A stretch of DNA of 64,000 bases from Vulcanococcus limneticus LL (GCF_002252705.1 NZ_NQLA01000002.1:140586-204585); one strand, 5' to 3'; counted from the stretch's first letter, positions 54,137 to 63,678 are shown. A program made the numbers and translations. Notes: generated by a model not told the origin, from the sequence alone.

Positions 54137-54826
54137 CTGACGACGCTCCTGTTCCACAAGCCCTACGGGGTGCTGAGCCAGTTCACCCCGGAACCCGGCA
54201 GCCGCTGGGGTTGCCTGGCGGAGCACATCCCCGTGCCGGGGGTCTACGCCGCCGGCCGACTCGACGCCGACAGCGAGGGGCTCCTGCTGCTCACCGCCAA
54301 CGGCCGACTGCAGCAGCGCCTCACAGATCCGGCCTGGGGCCACTGGCGCCGCTACTGGGCCCAAGTGGAGGGCGAAGCCAGTGCAGAGGCCCTGCAGCGC
54401 CTGCGCGGGGGGGTTCTGGTGCAGGGGAAACCGACACTGCCGGCCAGGGCGCGGCGGCTGGGTGAGGCCGAGCTGGCGGCCGCAGCCCTGCCCGAGCGGG
54501 TGCCGCCGATCCGCCACCGGCTTCAGGTGCCCACGGCCTGGATCGAGCTGGATCTGCGCGAAGGCCGCAACCGCCAGGTGCGCCGGATGAGCGCCGCGGT
54601 GGGCCTGCCCACCCTGCGGCTGCTGCGGGTGGCGATCGACCTGATGGACGGCGAACCGCCCCTGGACCTGAGCGGCCTGGCCCCAGGCCAGTGGCGAACG
54701 GCCGGGCCGGAGGAGGAGCGGCGCCTACAGCGCCTACTGACCCGCACCGGAACGACGCCCGGGCCCCGGGGGCGCGGAGGCCGGGCCGGAGGCGGGAAGC
54801 CCGGCCGCAGCGGTGGCGGCGGATAA
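54137..54826 (+). CDS. RsuA/RluE-family pseudouridine synthase, non-ATG start
   Basis: About 229 residues if translation begins at CTG 54137. The conserved N-terminus LLFHKPYGVLSQFTPE lies in frame upstream of the first ATG/GTG/TTG codon (GTG 54170 inside GVLSQ), and the frame has a stop at 54128, so only CTG 54137 or 54149 would yield a complete domain; otherwise the 5' end is frameshifted. The catalytic aspartate is in AAGRLDADSEGLLLLT, and REGRNRQVRRM is the family's C-terminal signature. It modifies a uridine of 23S rRNA (RluE-like) by family inference. The C-terminus is a Gly/Arg-rich tail. Confidence 0.8.
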   Translation: MTTLLFHKPYGVLSQFTPEPGSRWGCLAEHIPVPGVYAAGRLDADSEGLLLLTANGRLQQRLTDPAWGHWRRYWAQVEGEASAEALQRLRGGVLVQGKPTLPARARRLGEAELAAAALPERVPPIRHRLQVPTAWIELDLREGRNRQVRRMSAAVGLPTLRLLRVAIDLMDGEPPLDLSGLAPGQWRTAGPEEERRLQRLLTRTGTTPGPRGRGGRAGGGKPGRSGGGG

Positions 54827-54832
54827 GGGGGC

Positions 54833-55048
54833 TTAGCCCAGGGCATCCCGCAGTTCACGCACGGCCTGAAGCTGGCCGTAGTAGTAGTTGGCGCGGGCCC
54901 GGAGGTCGGCATCTTCCAGGCTGTCAAGGGCGTCGAAGCCCAGGCTCTGCCAGAGCTCATGGCCGCAGGCGCGGGTGACTTCCTCGATGGCCTCCTGCTC
55001 CAGGTTTCCCAGACGGCGCTGGAGATTCTTGATCTGGGCGACGGACAT
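54833..55048 (-). CDS. Small conserved-looking cyanobacterial protein
   Basis: 71 residues from ATG 55048; a frame start at 55096 would add 16 residues that look unlike the rest. Fully helical and charged (SVAQIKNLQRRLGNLEQEAIEEVTRACGHELWQ, ADLRARANYYYGQLQAVRELRD). No function known to me. It is convergent with the pseudouridine synthase gene, 6 bases apart. Confidence 0.7.
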   Translation of the reverse strand: MSVAQIKNLQRRLGNLEQEAIEEVTRACGHELWQSLGFDALDSLEDADLRARANYYYGQLQAVRELRDALG

Positions 55049-55167
55049 GGCATGGAGGCCGCCCAGGACGGCCGAGGACAGTGCGACATGGGCCATAGTA
55101 CAGACGCACCATCAGCCTGGAATGGAGCGGCCAGCCTGGCGAGGATCAGGCCTGGAGCTGCAGGCCC

Positions 55168-56130
55168 TCAGAACGGCAGTTTCTTCTTGGCATCCTTGTC
55201 GAGATCGGCCTCCAGCTCCCGCAGGCGCCGCAGGATCGTGTCGTAGTACTCCTTGAGGTAGTCGTCGAGCTGGGTGGTTTCGGCGGGATCGAGGCCGAAG
55301 ACCGCATAGCTGGCCTCCATCGGTGCGTCGAGGCTGACGCCGCCGCCGGTCACCTTGTCAAAAGCAAGGCGCTCCACCACATTCACCGCCGGCTCGAAGA
55401 AGGAGGCAACGGCCTGCATCGCCCGCAGCAGGACGGGCCGCACCCGGAACACCCGCGCCGACTTGCCGCTGTACTTCTCACACAGCTGGGTGATCTCGCC
55501 GGTGTTCCAGGCCCGGGGCCCCACCACCGGGAACGCCTGGCGGACGGTCTCAGGCCGCTGGAGGGCAGCCACCGCGAAGCGGGCCACATCCTGGGTGTTC
55601 ATGTAGGCGATCGATGTGGGGGTGCCGCTCACCCACACGGTCTGGCTCTCCAGCACCGGAATCGCCACCTGGCCGATCACGCCCTGCATGAAGGCCACGC
55701 AGCGCAGGATCGTGTAATCAAAGTCCGAGTCGATCAGCAGCTGCTCGGTGCAGTACTTGATGTCCATCAGCGGCACGTCGCGGTGCTTGTCGGCATCCAG
55801 CAACGAGATGAACACGACCCGCTTCACGCCGGCTCGCTGACAGGCATTGAAGAGATTGAGCTTGCCGGTCCAGTCGGTGTCGTAGACGCTGCCGCCCTCG
55901 GTGGCCCGGGTGCCGGCGGCATCGATCACGGCCTCCTGCCCTTCGAGGGCATAGTCGAGGCTGTCAGGCTCGAGCAGGTCGCCGCGGGTCAGTTCGCAGC
56001 CCCACTCCTGCAGGAAGGCCGCCTTGCGGGGGGTACGCACCATGCAGCGCACCTGGTGGCCGGCGTCGAGGGCGCGCCTGGCGATCTGACGGCCGAGGGT
56101 GCCCGTTCCGCCGATGACCAGAACCCGCAT
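55168..56130 (-). CDS. ycf39: Ycf39-type NAD-binding photosystem II assembly factor
   Basis: 320 residues. Atypical SDR with nucleotide motif GGTGTLGRQ (8-16), RCMVRTPRKAAFLQEWGCELTRGDL, GVKRVVFISLLDADKHRDVPLM and YTILRCVAFMQGVIGQ. The length and the C-terminal half (EKYSGKSARVFRVRPVLLRAMQ, LKEYYDTILRRL) fit Ycf39, which in Synechocystis works with high-light-inducible proteins in early D1/PSII assembly and chlorophyll delivery. The downstream position relative to petM, also a photosynthetic gene, agrees with this. Confidence 0.9.
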   Translation of the reverse strand: MRVLVIGGTGTLGRQIARRALDAGHQVRCMVRTPRKAAFLQEWGCELTRGDLLEPDSLDYALEGQEAVIDAAGTRATEGGSVYDTDWTGKLNLFNACQRAGVKRVVFISLLDADKHRDVPLMDIKYCTEQLLIDSDFDYTILRCVAFMQGVIGQVAIPVLESQTVWVSGTPTSIAYMNTQDVARFAVAALQRPETVRQAFPVVGPRAWNTGEITQLCEKYSGKSARVFRVRPVLLRAMQAVASFFEPAVNVVERLAFDKVTGGGVSLDAPMEASYAVFGLDPAETTQLDDYLKEYYDTILRRLRELEADLDKDAKKKLPF

Positions 56131-56236
56131 GACCCTCGCTCAATGAGGGTCGAGCCTAGAGGTGCGCCTGGCTACTGCGCGGCTGCAATCCGCCCGAAAC
56201 GGGCCTTTGCAGGGACGGGACCAGGCGCCCCGGGGC

Positions 56237-56335
56237 TCACTGGCCTTCGAGCTTGAGCAGCAGCAGGCCACCCACCAGGCCCACGGGGATCAGCAGCCAG
56301 AAGACCGCCGCAATGCCGAAGATTTCAGAGGCCAT
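56237..56335 (-). CDS. petM: Cytochrome b6f complex subunit PetM
   Basis: 32 residues from ATG 56335 to TGA 56237. The peptide ([20 protein letters not shown], then [11 protein letters not shown]) matches PetM (subunit VII) along its whole length: one transmembrane helix with a short N-terminus. It is a small peripheral helix of the cytochrome b6f complex in the thylakoid. It lies about 107 bases upstream of ycf39 on the same strand and may share its transcript. Confidence 0.95.
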   Translation of the reverse strand: MASEIFGIAAVFWLLIPVGLVGGLLLLKLEGQ

Positions 56336-56354
56336 GACCGCTTGCCGTAACGGC

Positions 56355-57617
56355 CTACCTATTTAGCGTGCCGCCCGTGGGGCCCGGGGCCTGGCGGGCG
56401 GGGCTGTCACGGGCTGCCGTGATCCGGCCGGCCAGCTCCAGCACCCGGTGCCAGGGGGCATCGCTGCGCAGCTGACCCGCCATCACGCCACTCGGGCAGG
56501 CGCTCCAGCCCTCCGCCCGCAGGGCCTCCACAAAGGCCTTTAGCGGCGGCGGTCCGCCCCCCAGCCGCCGGCCCAGCTCCACCAGGGGCCAGCAGCGGGC
56601 AGGCTCGCCGGGGTCGCGACGCAGCGCCTCCAGCAGCCGCGCCCCTGCCCGGCCCAGGCTTGCGGGTGCCCCGTCCGCCACGGCCCGCCGCTCCGCCTCA
56701 GCCATGGCGGCCAGGCTGGCGGGATGCTGCAGCGGACCAAGCCAGAGGGGCCCGGAGATGGCCAGGGGCGGCGTGGCGGCCCCGGGACCGGAACCTGGAG
56801 CGGCAGCCAGGCCAGCCCCCGCCTCGCAGGCACAGGCCGGCCACTGGCGCAGCGTCAGCAACGGCTGCACCAGCTGCTCGCCGCAGCCGTGGCAGTGGGC
56901 GATCAGGCCCAGCCGGCACTCCTCGCCGCTCTCGGGCCGGCGCAGCAGCTGAACGGCCGTGCGAAAGGTGCGGCCCTCGCTGAAGCTGAACAGGGGCCGC
57001 ACCCCGCGCCCCAGGGCCCAGGCGGCCCTGGCCACCACCCCGATCTGCAGGCGCAGGGCCAGCTCCCAGCTGGCGGGATGGACGCGGGCGGCTGCCCCCA
57101 GGGAGCGCACGGCCGACCGGCGGTCGTGGCCAGTGGGGGAGCGGCCATCGGTGCTGGCCAGATAGAGCACGCCGCCGAAGGCCAGGGCCTCCAGGGCCAG
57201 GGGCACCAGCGGGGTGGGGCAGCCGAAGGCGTCCAGATCGAGCAGGTCGAAGCGCTCCTCCCGCAGCAGGCAGTCGGCCAGCAGCTTCTGGGCCGTGAGA
57301 GCCGTGCGCCGCAGGGCCACACCGGAAGCCTCCAGGGGCGCCAGGTTGGCCTCCAGCAGGGGCAGGCGATCACGGTCGGCATCATTGGCCCACACGGCGG
57401 TGGCCCCGGCCTCCTGGCCGTAGCGCAGGGCGCGGATGCCGCAGCCGGCCATGACATCCAGCACCCGCAGGCCCGCCGCTGGCGGCTCAGCCCCGCCGGC
57501 GCCCTGGGCCAGGTATCGGACCAGCAGCACGCCGAGGTCGCGACCCGGGCGGGAGTCGGGACGAAAGAAGCCGGAGCCGGTGTCCAGCTGGACAGAACCC
57601 TCGGCATGCAGCGGCAT
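56355..57617 (-). CDS. trm1: tRNA (guanine-26-N2) dimethyltransferase Trm1
   Basis: 420 residues. Trm1 signatures: [21 protein letters not shown] at the start, SAM motif [42 protein letters not shown] (motif IV), and a Cys-rich part [11 protein letters not shown] with CACEAG that may hold zinc. Trm1 is archaeal and eukaryotic but also found in cyanobacteria and Aquifex, so the gene was probably acquired early. It dimethylates G26 (in Aquifex also G27) of tRNAs. Confidence 0.92.
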   Translation of the reverse strand: MPLHAEGSVQLDTGSGFFRPDSRPGRDLGVLLVRYLAQGAGGAEPPAAGLRVLDVMAGCGIRALRYGQEAGATAVWANDADRDRLPLLEANLAPLEASGVALRRTALTAQKLLADCLLREERFDLLDLDAFGCPTPLVPLALEALAFGGVLYLASTDGRSPTGHDRRSAVRSLGAAARVHPASWELALRLQIGVVARAAWALGRGVRPLFSFSEGRTFRTAVQLLRRPESGEECRLGLIAHCHGCGEQLVQPLLTLRQWPACACEAGAGLAAAPGSGPGAATPPLAISGPLWLGPLQHPASLAAMAEAERRAVADGAPASLGRAGARLLEALRRDPGEPARCWPLVELGRRLGGGPPPLKAFVEALRAEGWSACPSGVMAGQLRSDAPWHRVLELAGRITAARDSPARQAPGPTGGTLNR

Positions 57618-57656
57618 CGGCGGAGGGGACGGGCGGGCCCTGCATCCTGGCGGCCC

Positions 57657-60620
57657 TCAGGTCGCCAGCAGCGCCGCCTCATCCACGGCGTCGATCTGAT
57701 CAGGCTGCAGGAAGCGCTCCGCATAGCGGCGGTAGACCCCGGAGCTGACGAACAGCGCGAAGAGATCGGGATCGATGTGCTGGTCGCGCTTCATGAAGGC
57801 CATGATCTTCAGGGCCTGGGACAGAGTCTTGGCCTGTTTATAGGGACGGTCGGAGGAGGTGAGCGCCTCGAAGATGTCGGCGATGGCCATCATGCGCGCC
57901 ACCTCGCTCATCTGGTCTTTGCGCAGCCCCTTGGGATAGCCCGTCCCGACAAGAGTTTCGTGGTGACCACCGGCCAGCTCCGGCACGTCACGCAGATGGC
58001 GCGGGAAGGGAAGGGCCGAGAGCATGCGGATCGTGTGCACGATGTGCTCGTTGATCTTGTAGCGCTCCTCCGGCGTGAGCGTGCCGCGGGAAATGCTTAG
58101 ATTATGCAGTTCTCCGCGGTCGTAAAGCCATTCGGTGGGCTGCAGGGTGAAGCCCCATGGGTTGTCGGGGCCCAGGCGATCGGAGTGGTGGCGCTCGAGA
58201 CGATGGTCGGGGCGATCCGCCAGCAGCGGCTCGAGCACCGGCAGTGGAGCAGCGGGCTGGCGCTCCATGCGTCGGCGCTCCTCCTGGGAGGTGCCGAGGC
58301 GGTCGTCGAGGGTGCGGGTCCAGGTGCGGGCCCCGATGCCCTGCAGGCGCTCGATGTGCTCGGGTGACAGGAATTCGCCTCCCTCGTTGCAGGCGGCCAC
58401 GAAGGCGAAGTCAGCATCGAGCTCGGCCCACTCCTGCTCCAGACGCTCAGCCAGCTGCGACGGGTCACCCCCCGCCAGCCGGTCCTGGTAGTAGCGGATG
58501 TGGGCATCGCGCTTCAGCACTTCAAAACGGGTGCGCACCTCATGGATGCGGTCGTAGATCGTCTCGAGCTTGGTGGCCTTGTCCACCACGTACTCCGGTG
58601 TGATCACCTTGCCGCAGTCGTGCAGCCAAGCCGCCACATGCACGGCCTCCCAGCGCTCCGGCGTCAGGGAGAAGTCGGTGAAGACCCCCTCCTTGGCCTC
58701 GCAGGCCGCCTCTGCGAGCATCTTGGTGAGCTCCGGCACCCGCTGGCAGTGGCCGCCGGTGTAGGGGCTCTTGGCATCAACAGCGTCGGCGATCAGCTCG
58801 ATGAAGGCCTGGAACAGGGCCTTCTGGGAGGCGATCAGGTCGCGGGTTTCCAGGGCGATCGCCGCGTTGCCGGAGAAAGCCTCGATGAAGGCGACCCGGG
58901 CCGGCTCGGGAGGAGCGTCGAACCAGAGCAGCAGGAGCCCCAGCAGGTTCCGCTCCCGGCTGGCGAGCGGTAACGCCAGGTAGGGGGCCCCCTCCAGCTC
59001 CAGGGCGTAGGCCAGCTTGCGCTCCATGGGCGTGCCCTCGCTCGTGAGGGTGCCGTGCAGCACTTCGCTGGAATCGAGCCGGTGGCCCATCAGCTTCACC
59101 ACCCCGGCGGTGGGCAGGGCGGTGAGGGGGGTCTGCAGCGGCTTCAACTCAGGCCCCATCACCACCGCGGGCTCCAGGCGGCGGTCGCCATCGCCGCTCA
59201 GGAACAGGGCGCCCCCACGGGCGTGGGCGGCGGAGATCGACTCCGCGAGGATCGTTTCCATCAGCCGATCCACATCCGGCTCGGCGGCGATCACGGCATT
59301 CACCGCCAGGAAGTGGCGGATCGTGTCCTTCATGGCGTCGATGGCGATGGCCAGGTCATCGACCTCCCGCACCATGGAGCGCACGTTGACGGACCCATCG
59401 AAGCGGAAGCTGCGCACCGCCTCGGCCTCGTGGCCGAGCTTGCGCAGGGCCCGGGTGATGCGGCGGGCCAGCAGCCAGACAATGGGGGTAATCAGCGCCA
59501 CCACCGCCAGGGTGGAGAGGATCGAGTCGCGGCCAAGGCTGCGGGCGTCCTGCAGCAGCTCGTCGCTGGGCACCGCCACCACCAGGTACGACTGCAACCG
59601 TTCGAAGCGCTGGGCCCGACCCACCGCCACGATCCAGTCACGACCGTCGATGCGCAGCTGCCGGTCGGCCACAGCCGCGCTCGGCGGCAGATCGGCGATC
59701 AGCTTTGGCACCACGGCGCCCGCCTGGGCGAAGACGGGCACGCCCGCCCACTGCAGCAGCGGCGGGGACGTTGACTTAGCCCCGCCGCCGCCCAGGCCCA
59801 CGCCGTCGAGGGCCAGCACCCGGCCCCGACCATCCACAAGCGCCAGGCGCGCGCTGGGGGTCTGACTCAGGCTGCGCCTCAGATTCCATAGGATGTCGGA
59901 GATGGTTGACACCCGTAGGTCGGCGCCCACCACGGCCCGTCGGTCGGGGGTTCGCTGGGCAACGGTGAGCCCGCTTTGCCCGGAGGTAGCAAAGGTGTAG
60001 ACGTCGGTGACGATCGGCCAGGCCATGGCGATCGCCTGGCGATACCAGGAGCGGGTACGGGGGTCGTAGCTGGCCCACTGGGGAGCCGCGGCATTGAGCA
60101 GCAACCGCAGCTGGCGATCGAACAGGAGCCGGCGGCTCACCGGCCCGGCGGGGGTGCGCTCCAGGCTCTGCACCACATAGCTGGTGTCGGGCGTGGCCTG
60201 GAAGAACTGCCGCTCGCTGTCGTCCTGGAGACGACGCAGCAGAATCCGATCGCCGTTGGCGTAGCCTACGTAATACGCATTGATGGCCGGGGTGACGTCC
60301 ACCACCGCCTTCATCTGCGGTAGCAGGCGCAGCCGGGCCGCAAGGGAATCGGCCCGGGAGAACAGGGCCAGCGACGCGATGTTCCGCTCGGTCTGCTGGA
60401 TGTTGAGGCGCGTCTCCATCCTGGCGGTGGCCTCGGCCGCGATTGCCGCGATCAGCTGGCGGTTCGTGCCCAGCAGCAGGTGGCTGGTGCGCTGATAGGA
60501 CACCAGGCCCACCGCCGCCCCGGTGAGCATCACCAAGGGGACAAAGACCAGCGACAGTCCCACGTGGAGCTGGACACGGCGGATGCGGGGGAACACCTGG
60601 AACAGGGACCTGCCGGCCAC
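57657..60620 (-). CDS. Cache-GAF-HD-GYP transmembrane receptor
   Basis: 987 residues from GTG 60620, the first possible start in this frame; ATG 60640 is out of frame. Order: transmembrane segment near 15-35 (VFVPLVMLTGAAVGLVSY), a large extracytoplasmic double-Cache sensor (DPRTRSWYRQAIAMAWPIVTDVYTFATSG), second transmembrane segment near 370-385, HAMP-like region, GAF domain near 450-600, and a C-terminal HD-GYP domain with H667-D668 (LHDCGK) and G894-Y895-P896 (HHETLVGTGYPKG). HD and GYP are 227 residues apart instead of about 60, because of a charged insertion. It should sense a small molecule outside and hydrolyse cyclic di-GMP inside. Reading further upstream is antisense to the hydrolase gene. 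Confidence 0.85.
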   Translation of the reverse strand: MAGRSLFQVFPRIRRVQLHVGLSLVFVPLVMLTGAAVGLVSYQRTSHLLLGTNRQLIAAIAAEATARMETRLNIQQTERNIASLALFSRADSLAARLRLLPQMKAVVDVTPAINAYYVGYANGDRILLRRLQDDSERQFFQATPDTSYVVQSLERTPAGPVSRRLLFDRQLRLLLNAAAPQWASYDPRTRSWYRQAIAMAWPIVTDVYTFATSGQSGLTVAQRTPDRRAVVGADLRVSTISDILWNLRRSLSQTPSARLALVDGRGRVLALDGVGLGGGGAKSTSPPLLQWAGVPVFAQAGAVVPKLIADLPPSAAVADRQLRIDGRDWIVAVGRAQRFERLQSYLVVAVPSDELLQDARSLGRDSILSTLAVVALITPIVWLLARRITRALRKLGHEAEAVRSFRFDGSVNVRSMVREVDDLAIAIDAMKDTIRHFLAVNAVIAAEPDVDRLMETILAESISAAHARGGALFLSGDGDRRLEPAVVMGPELKPLQTPLTALPTAGVVKLMGHRLDSSEVLHGTLTSEGTPMERKLAYALELEGAPYLALPLASRERNLLGLLLLWFDAPPEPARVAFIEAFSGNAAIALETRDLIASQKALFQAFIELIADAVDAKSPYTGGHCQRVPELTKMLAEAACEAKEGVFTDFSLTPERWEAVHVAAWLHDCGKVITPEYVVDKATKLETIYDRIHEVRTRFEVLKRDAHIRYYQDRLAGGDPSQLAERLEQEWAELDADFAFVAACNEGGEFLSPEHIERLQGIGARTWTRTLDDRLGTSQEERRRMERQPAAPLPVLEPLLADRPDHRLERHHSDRLGPDNPWGFTLQPTEWLYDRGELHNLSISRGTLTPEERYKINEHIVHTIRMLSALPFPRHLRDVPELAGGHHETLVGTGYPKGLRKDQMSEVARMMAIADIFEALTSSDRPYKQAKTLSQALKIMAFMKRDQHIDPDLFALFVSSGVYRRYAERFLQPDQIDAVDEAALLAT

Positions 60621-60643
60621 TGCGAAACGACCGTTAACATAAT

Positions 60644-61705
60644 TTGATAGTTTTTTTTGGACAACGGTCTGCTGGATCGCAACAACGCCCCGCCGGTAAC
60701 GATGCGCCCCAGGATGGGGGTTGTTCGGCAGCGCCAGCCATCCACTCCGATCCCCTCGGTTCCGATCCCCGGCAGCGGACCAGCGGCCCCCACTGGGGCG
60801 AGCACGGCCAATGGCACTGGCAGGGCCATGCGTGCCACTGGCGCCAACTGGGGGATCAGCGGCATCCGCCGCTTCTGCTGCTGCATGGCTTCGGGGCCGC
60901 CAGCGGACACTGGCGGCGCAATGCGGCCGGCCTGGAGGCAGCTGGCTGGTGCGTCTACGCCGTGGACCTGATCGGCTTTGGCGACTCGGCCCAGCCGGGC
61001 CACCACCGCCACCGCCGCCTCGACAACCGCCTCTGGGCCCGCCAGGTGCAGGCCTTCCTGGCCGAGGTGGTGGGCGGGCCGGCCGTGCTGGTGGGCAACT
61101 CCCTTGGCAGCCTGGTGGCGGTGAGCTGCGCCGTGTTCTATCCGGCCTGGGTGCGGGGGGTGGTGGCGGCACCCCTGCCCGATCCCACCCTGCTGATGCC
61201 CGTGGCGCGGCGACGGCGGCCCTGGCGGAGGCGGCTGCAGCGGCACCTGGTGGAGGGCCTCTGCGGGGTGCTGCCTCTGGAACTGCTGTTGCCCCTGATC
61301 GCCCGCACGCCCCTGCTGGATCTGGGCCTGCGCTCCGCCTATGCCGACGCCGGGGCCATCGACCAGGAGCTGCGTCGCCTGGTGGCACGCCCGGCCCTGC
61401 GGCCCACGGCGGCCCGGGCCCTACGGGCGATGAGCATCGGCATGGCCCTGCGGCCCCGCGGCGCCACTGCGGCGGTGCTGCTGGAGCGGATGCGCCAGCC
61501 ACTGCTGGTGCTCTGGGGCAGCCACGACCGGCTGGTGCCGATGCGGGTGCGCCACCGCCTACCCGCCCACAAGCCGGATCTGGAGCTGCAGGTGCTGCCA
61601 CAGCTGGGACACTGCCTCCACGACGAGGCCCCGCAGCGCTTCAACCGCACCCTGCTGCAATGGCTGGCCCAGCTGGAGCCCCAGGCGGCACCGGCGGATG
61701 CGTAA
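60644..61705 (+). CDS. Alpha/beta hydrolase, start uncertain
   Basis: 353 residues if TTG 60644 is used. The fold shows LLLLHGFGAASGHWRRNA, YAVDLIGFGDSAQPG, nucleophile elbow GNSLGSLVAVS, LVLWGSHDRLVPM and histidine in LPQLGHCLHDEAP. The conserved part begins around PHWGEHGQWHWQGHACHWR near residue 48; no in-frame ATG or GTG lies between the TTG and that point, whereas an ATG at 60702 is in another frame. So either the TTG is used, next to the T8 run at 60651-60658, or a one-base shift broke the 5' end. Substrate unknown; the family includes chlorophyll-related and lipid esterases. Confidence 0.75.
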   Translation: MIVFFGQRSAGSQQRPAGNDAPQDGGCSAAPAIHSDPLGSDPRQRTSGPHWGEHGQWHWQGHACHWRQLGDQRHPPLLLLHGFGAASGHWRRNAAGLEAAGWCVYAVDLIGFGDSAQPGHHRHRRLDNRLWARQVQAFLAEVVGGPAVLVGNSLGSLVAVSCAVFYPAWVRGVVAAPLPDPTLLMPVARRRRPWRRRLQRHLVEGLCGVLPLELLLPLIARTPLLDLGLRSAYADAGAIDQELRRLVARPALRPTAARALRAMSIGMALRPRGATAAVLLERMRQPLLVLWGSHDRLVPMRVRHRLPAHKPDLELQVLPQLGHCLHDEAPQRFNRTLLQWLAQLEPQAAPADA

Positions 61706-61741
61706 TTTGGGCCCAGATCGACGTTCAGGGCACCTCCGGGC

Positions 61742-62272
61742 ATGAAGCACACCCTCTCGGTGCTGGTGGAGGACGAATCCGGAGCCCTCAGCCGCATCTC
61801 TGGCCTGTTCGCCCGCCGCGGCTTCAACATCGAGAGCCTGGCGGTGGGCCCAGCCGAAGACGCCGGCTCCTCCCGGCTCACGATGGTGGTGGAAGGGGAT
61901 GACCACACCCTCGAGCAGATGACCAAGCAGCTCAACAAGCTGGTCAACGTGCTCGCCGTCACCGACCTCTCGGCCATCCCGTCGGTGGAGAGGGAGCTGA
62001 TGCTGCTGAAGGTCTCGGCGCCGCCGGAGCAGCGCTCCGCCATCCTCGATCTGGTGCAGGTGTTCCGCGCCAAGGTGGTGGACGTGGCCGACACTGCCCT
62101 GACCCTGGAGGTGGTGGGAGACCCGGGCAAGCTCGTGGCGTTGGAGCAGGTGCTGCAGAGCTATGGGATCCTCGAGATCGCCCGCACCGGCAAGGTGGCC
62201 CTGGAGCGCGCCTCCGGCGTCAACACCGCCTACCTCAAGACGACCGCCTCCGACAAGCGGGTGCCCGCCTGA
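61742..62272 (+). CDS. ilvH: Acetolactate synthase small (regulatory) subunit
   Basis: 176 residues. The N-terminal ACT domain is [32 protein letters not shown], with [22 protein letters not shown], then the C-terminal domain ([35 protein letters not shown]). It stimulates the catalytic subunit IlvB and confers feedback inhibition by valine in branched-chain amino acid synthesis. The large subunit is not in the window. Confidence 0.96.
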   Translation: MKHTLSVLVEDESGALSRISGLFARRGFNIESLAVGPAEDAGSSRLTMVVEGDDHTLEQMTKQLNKLVNVLAVTDLSAIPSVERELMLLKVSAPPEQRSAILDLVQVFRAKVVDVADTALTLEVVGDPGKLVALEQVLQSYGILEIARTGKVALERASGVNTAYLKTTASDKRVPA

Positions 62273-62298
62273 GCCTCGGCCTGATCACCGGCTGAGGC
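62273..62298 (+). terminator. Hairpin directly after ilvH
   Basis: A 9-base stem (62273-62281 with 62290-62298, one G-T pair) with an 8-base loop starts one base after the ilvH stop, between two convergent genes. No T run, so termination is likely but not proven. Confidence 0.5.
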
Positions 62299-62322
62299 TG
62301 GAGTAGGCCCGGCGGCCCGACC

Positions 62323-63066
62323 TCAGCGGCTGTCCTTCACCAGGGTGCCGCCCGAGAGCAGGGTGGCCTTGAGCAGCTTGTCGCCCTGGTTGATCCGATC
62401 CACTACATCCATGCCCTTGCTGACCCGACCGAAGACGGCGTAGCGGCCATCGAGCTCGGGCAGGGCCTGCAGAGCGATATAGAACTGGGCGCTGGCGGAG
62501 TTCGGATCCTCGGCCCTGGCCATGGCCAGGGCCCCCCGCTGATGGGGGAGCTTGACCCGGGCCAGTTGGTCGGGGCCAGAGCTGGGCTCGCCGTAGCGGG
62601 GCTTGGCCTCGCCGCTGAGGCCGATCTCCAGGGGGAGGTAGCGGGGCTGGCCGCTGGCCGGGTCGATGAAGCTGCCGCCGCCTAGCTGGTCCACCGGCAC
62701 CTTGGGATCGCGGCTCTGGGGGTCACCGCCCTGCACCACGAAGGGAGCGGGCTCCTTCACCACCCGGTGGAACACCGTGCCGTTGTAGACGCCACGCCGC
62801 ACCAGATCGACAAAGTTGCCGGCCGTGAGCGGCGCCGCATCACCATCGAGGCTCACCTGCACCTCTCCCTTGCTGGTGAGCAGGGACACCACGGCCTTGC
62901 CCTTCAGGCAGGGAATCCCGCCACTGCCGCAGCCCAGGTCAGCGCTGGGGCCGGGCGCGGCGCAGGCCACCGGCCCCAGGGGGCTGAGCAGCAGGGCCAG
63001 CACCAGGGCCAGAGGGCTGAAGCGGCGCAGCCTTGCGGGCAGGGTCAGGGAATCAGCAACGGTCAT
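62323..63066 (-). CDS. Cyclophilin-type peptidyl-prolyl isomerase, lipoprotein
   Basis: 247 residues. A signal peptide ends at a lipobox-like GPVAC (C35), then the cyclophilin domain: VSLDGDAAPLTAGNFVDLVRRGVYNGTVFHRVVKEPAPFVVQGGDPQ and DPNSASAQFYIALQALPELDGRYAVFGRVSKGMDVVDRI. Insertions around residues 130-170 are typical of the periplasmic/lumenal cyanobacterial type. It should speed proline isomerisation during folding of exported or lumenal proteins. It follows ycf4 by 36 bases on the same strand. Confidence 0.92.
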   Translation of the reverse strand: MTVADSLTLPARLRRFSPLALVLALLLSPLGPVACAAPGPSADLGCGSGGIPCLKGKAVVSLLTSKGEVQVSLDGDAAPLTAGNFVDLVRRGVYNGTVFHRVVKEPAPFVVQGGDPQSRDPKVPVDQLGGGSFIDPASGQPRYLPLEIGLSGEAKPRYGEPSSGPDQLARVKLPHQRGALAMARAEDPNSASAQFYIALQALPELDGRYAVFGRVSKGMDVVDRINQGDKLLKATLLSGGTLVKDSR

Positions 63067-63102
63067 GGGGAGGAGCGGCGGAACGGGCGAGACGAAAGGG
63101 AT

Positions 63103-63678
63103 TCAGACGCCCTCGAGCGGCACCCCCAAGAAGCGGGCCAGCTCGGCGCCCTCGCGCTCCAGATCGACCAGGGGAATCGGCTCACCCACGCGGGTCAGGG
63201 GCAGGTCGCGGCGGCCCTGTACCCGCAGGGCCAGGCGGCGGCGGGGGTTGAGGCCGTCGCGCACCTCCACCTTCACCGCCTGGATGTCCTTGAGGGGGGT
63301 CTCCACCTGGATCAGCTGGCGGAAGCCGCGGCGGGTCACGAGCAGGCGGCCGGCCGCCTTGTCGAAGCGGTTGGAGCCGGCACCCACATCGATGCCGATC
63401 ACGGCCCACAGATAGGTGGCCAGCAGCGCGGCCGCCAGCCCGTAGAGGCCCATGACCAAGCCTTGGGGCACCCAGACCAGGGCCGCCGGGTGGCCGATCG
63501 GCAGCAGGTCCCGCCCGAGGTAGCTGGAGAGGCTGGTGAGCAGGAAGCCGGCACCGCCTGCGCTCACCACGGCGGCCACCAGCACGTTGGAGAGGCGGCG
63601 GGAACCCAGCACCTCCTGCTCAAGCACCACCGGGGCAGCCGCAGCCGGTGCGGACTGGGCGGAGGGAACGGAGGCCAT
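63103..63678 (-). CDS. ycf4: Photosystem I assembly protein Ycf4
   Basis: 191 residues from ATG 63678; an upstream extension in frame is unlike the family. Two transmembrane helices ([25 protein letters not shown] and [19 protein letters not shown]), then the soluble domain [28 protein letters not shown] and [20 protein letters not shown]. Ycf4 supports PSI assembly at the thylakoid. It is divergent from psbD with a 233-base spacer, as is common in cyanobacteria. Confidence 0.94.
   Translation of the reverse strand: MASVPSAQSAPAAAAPVVLEQEVLGSRRLSNVLVAAVVSAGGAGFLLTSLSSYLGRDLLPIGHPAALVWVPQGLVMGLYGLAAALLATYLWAVIGIDVGAGSNRFDKAAGRLLVTRRGFRQLIQVETPLKDIQAVKVEVRDGLNPRRRLALRVQGRRDLPLTRVGEPIPLVDLEREGAELARFLGVPLEGV

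Noticed and set aside
60621..61601. Upstream extension of the HD-GYP receptor frame
   Set aside because: It is antisense to the alpha/beta hydrolase and Pro/Arg/Ala-rich without domain features.
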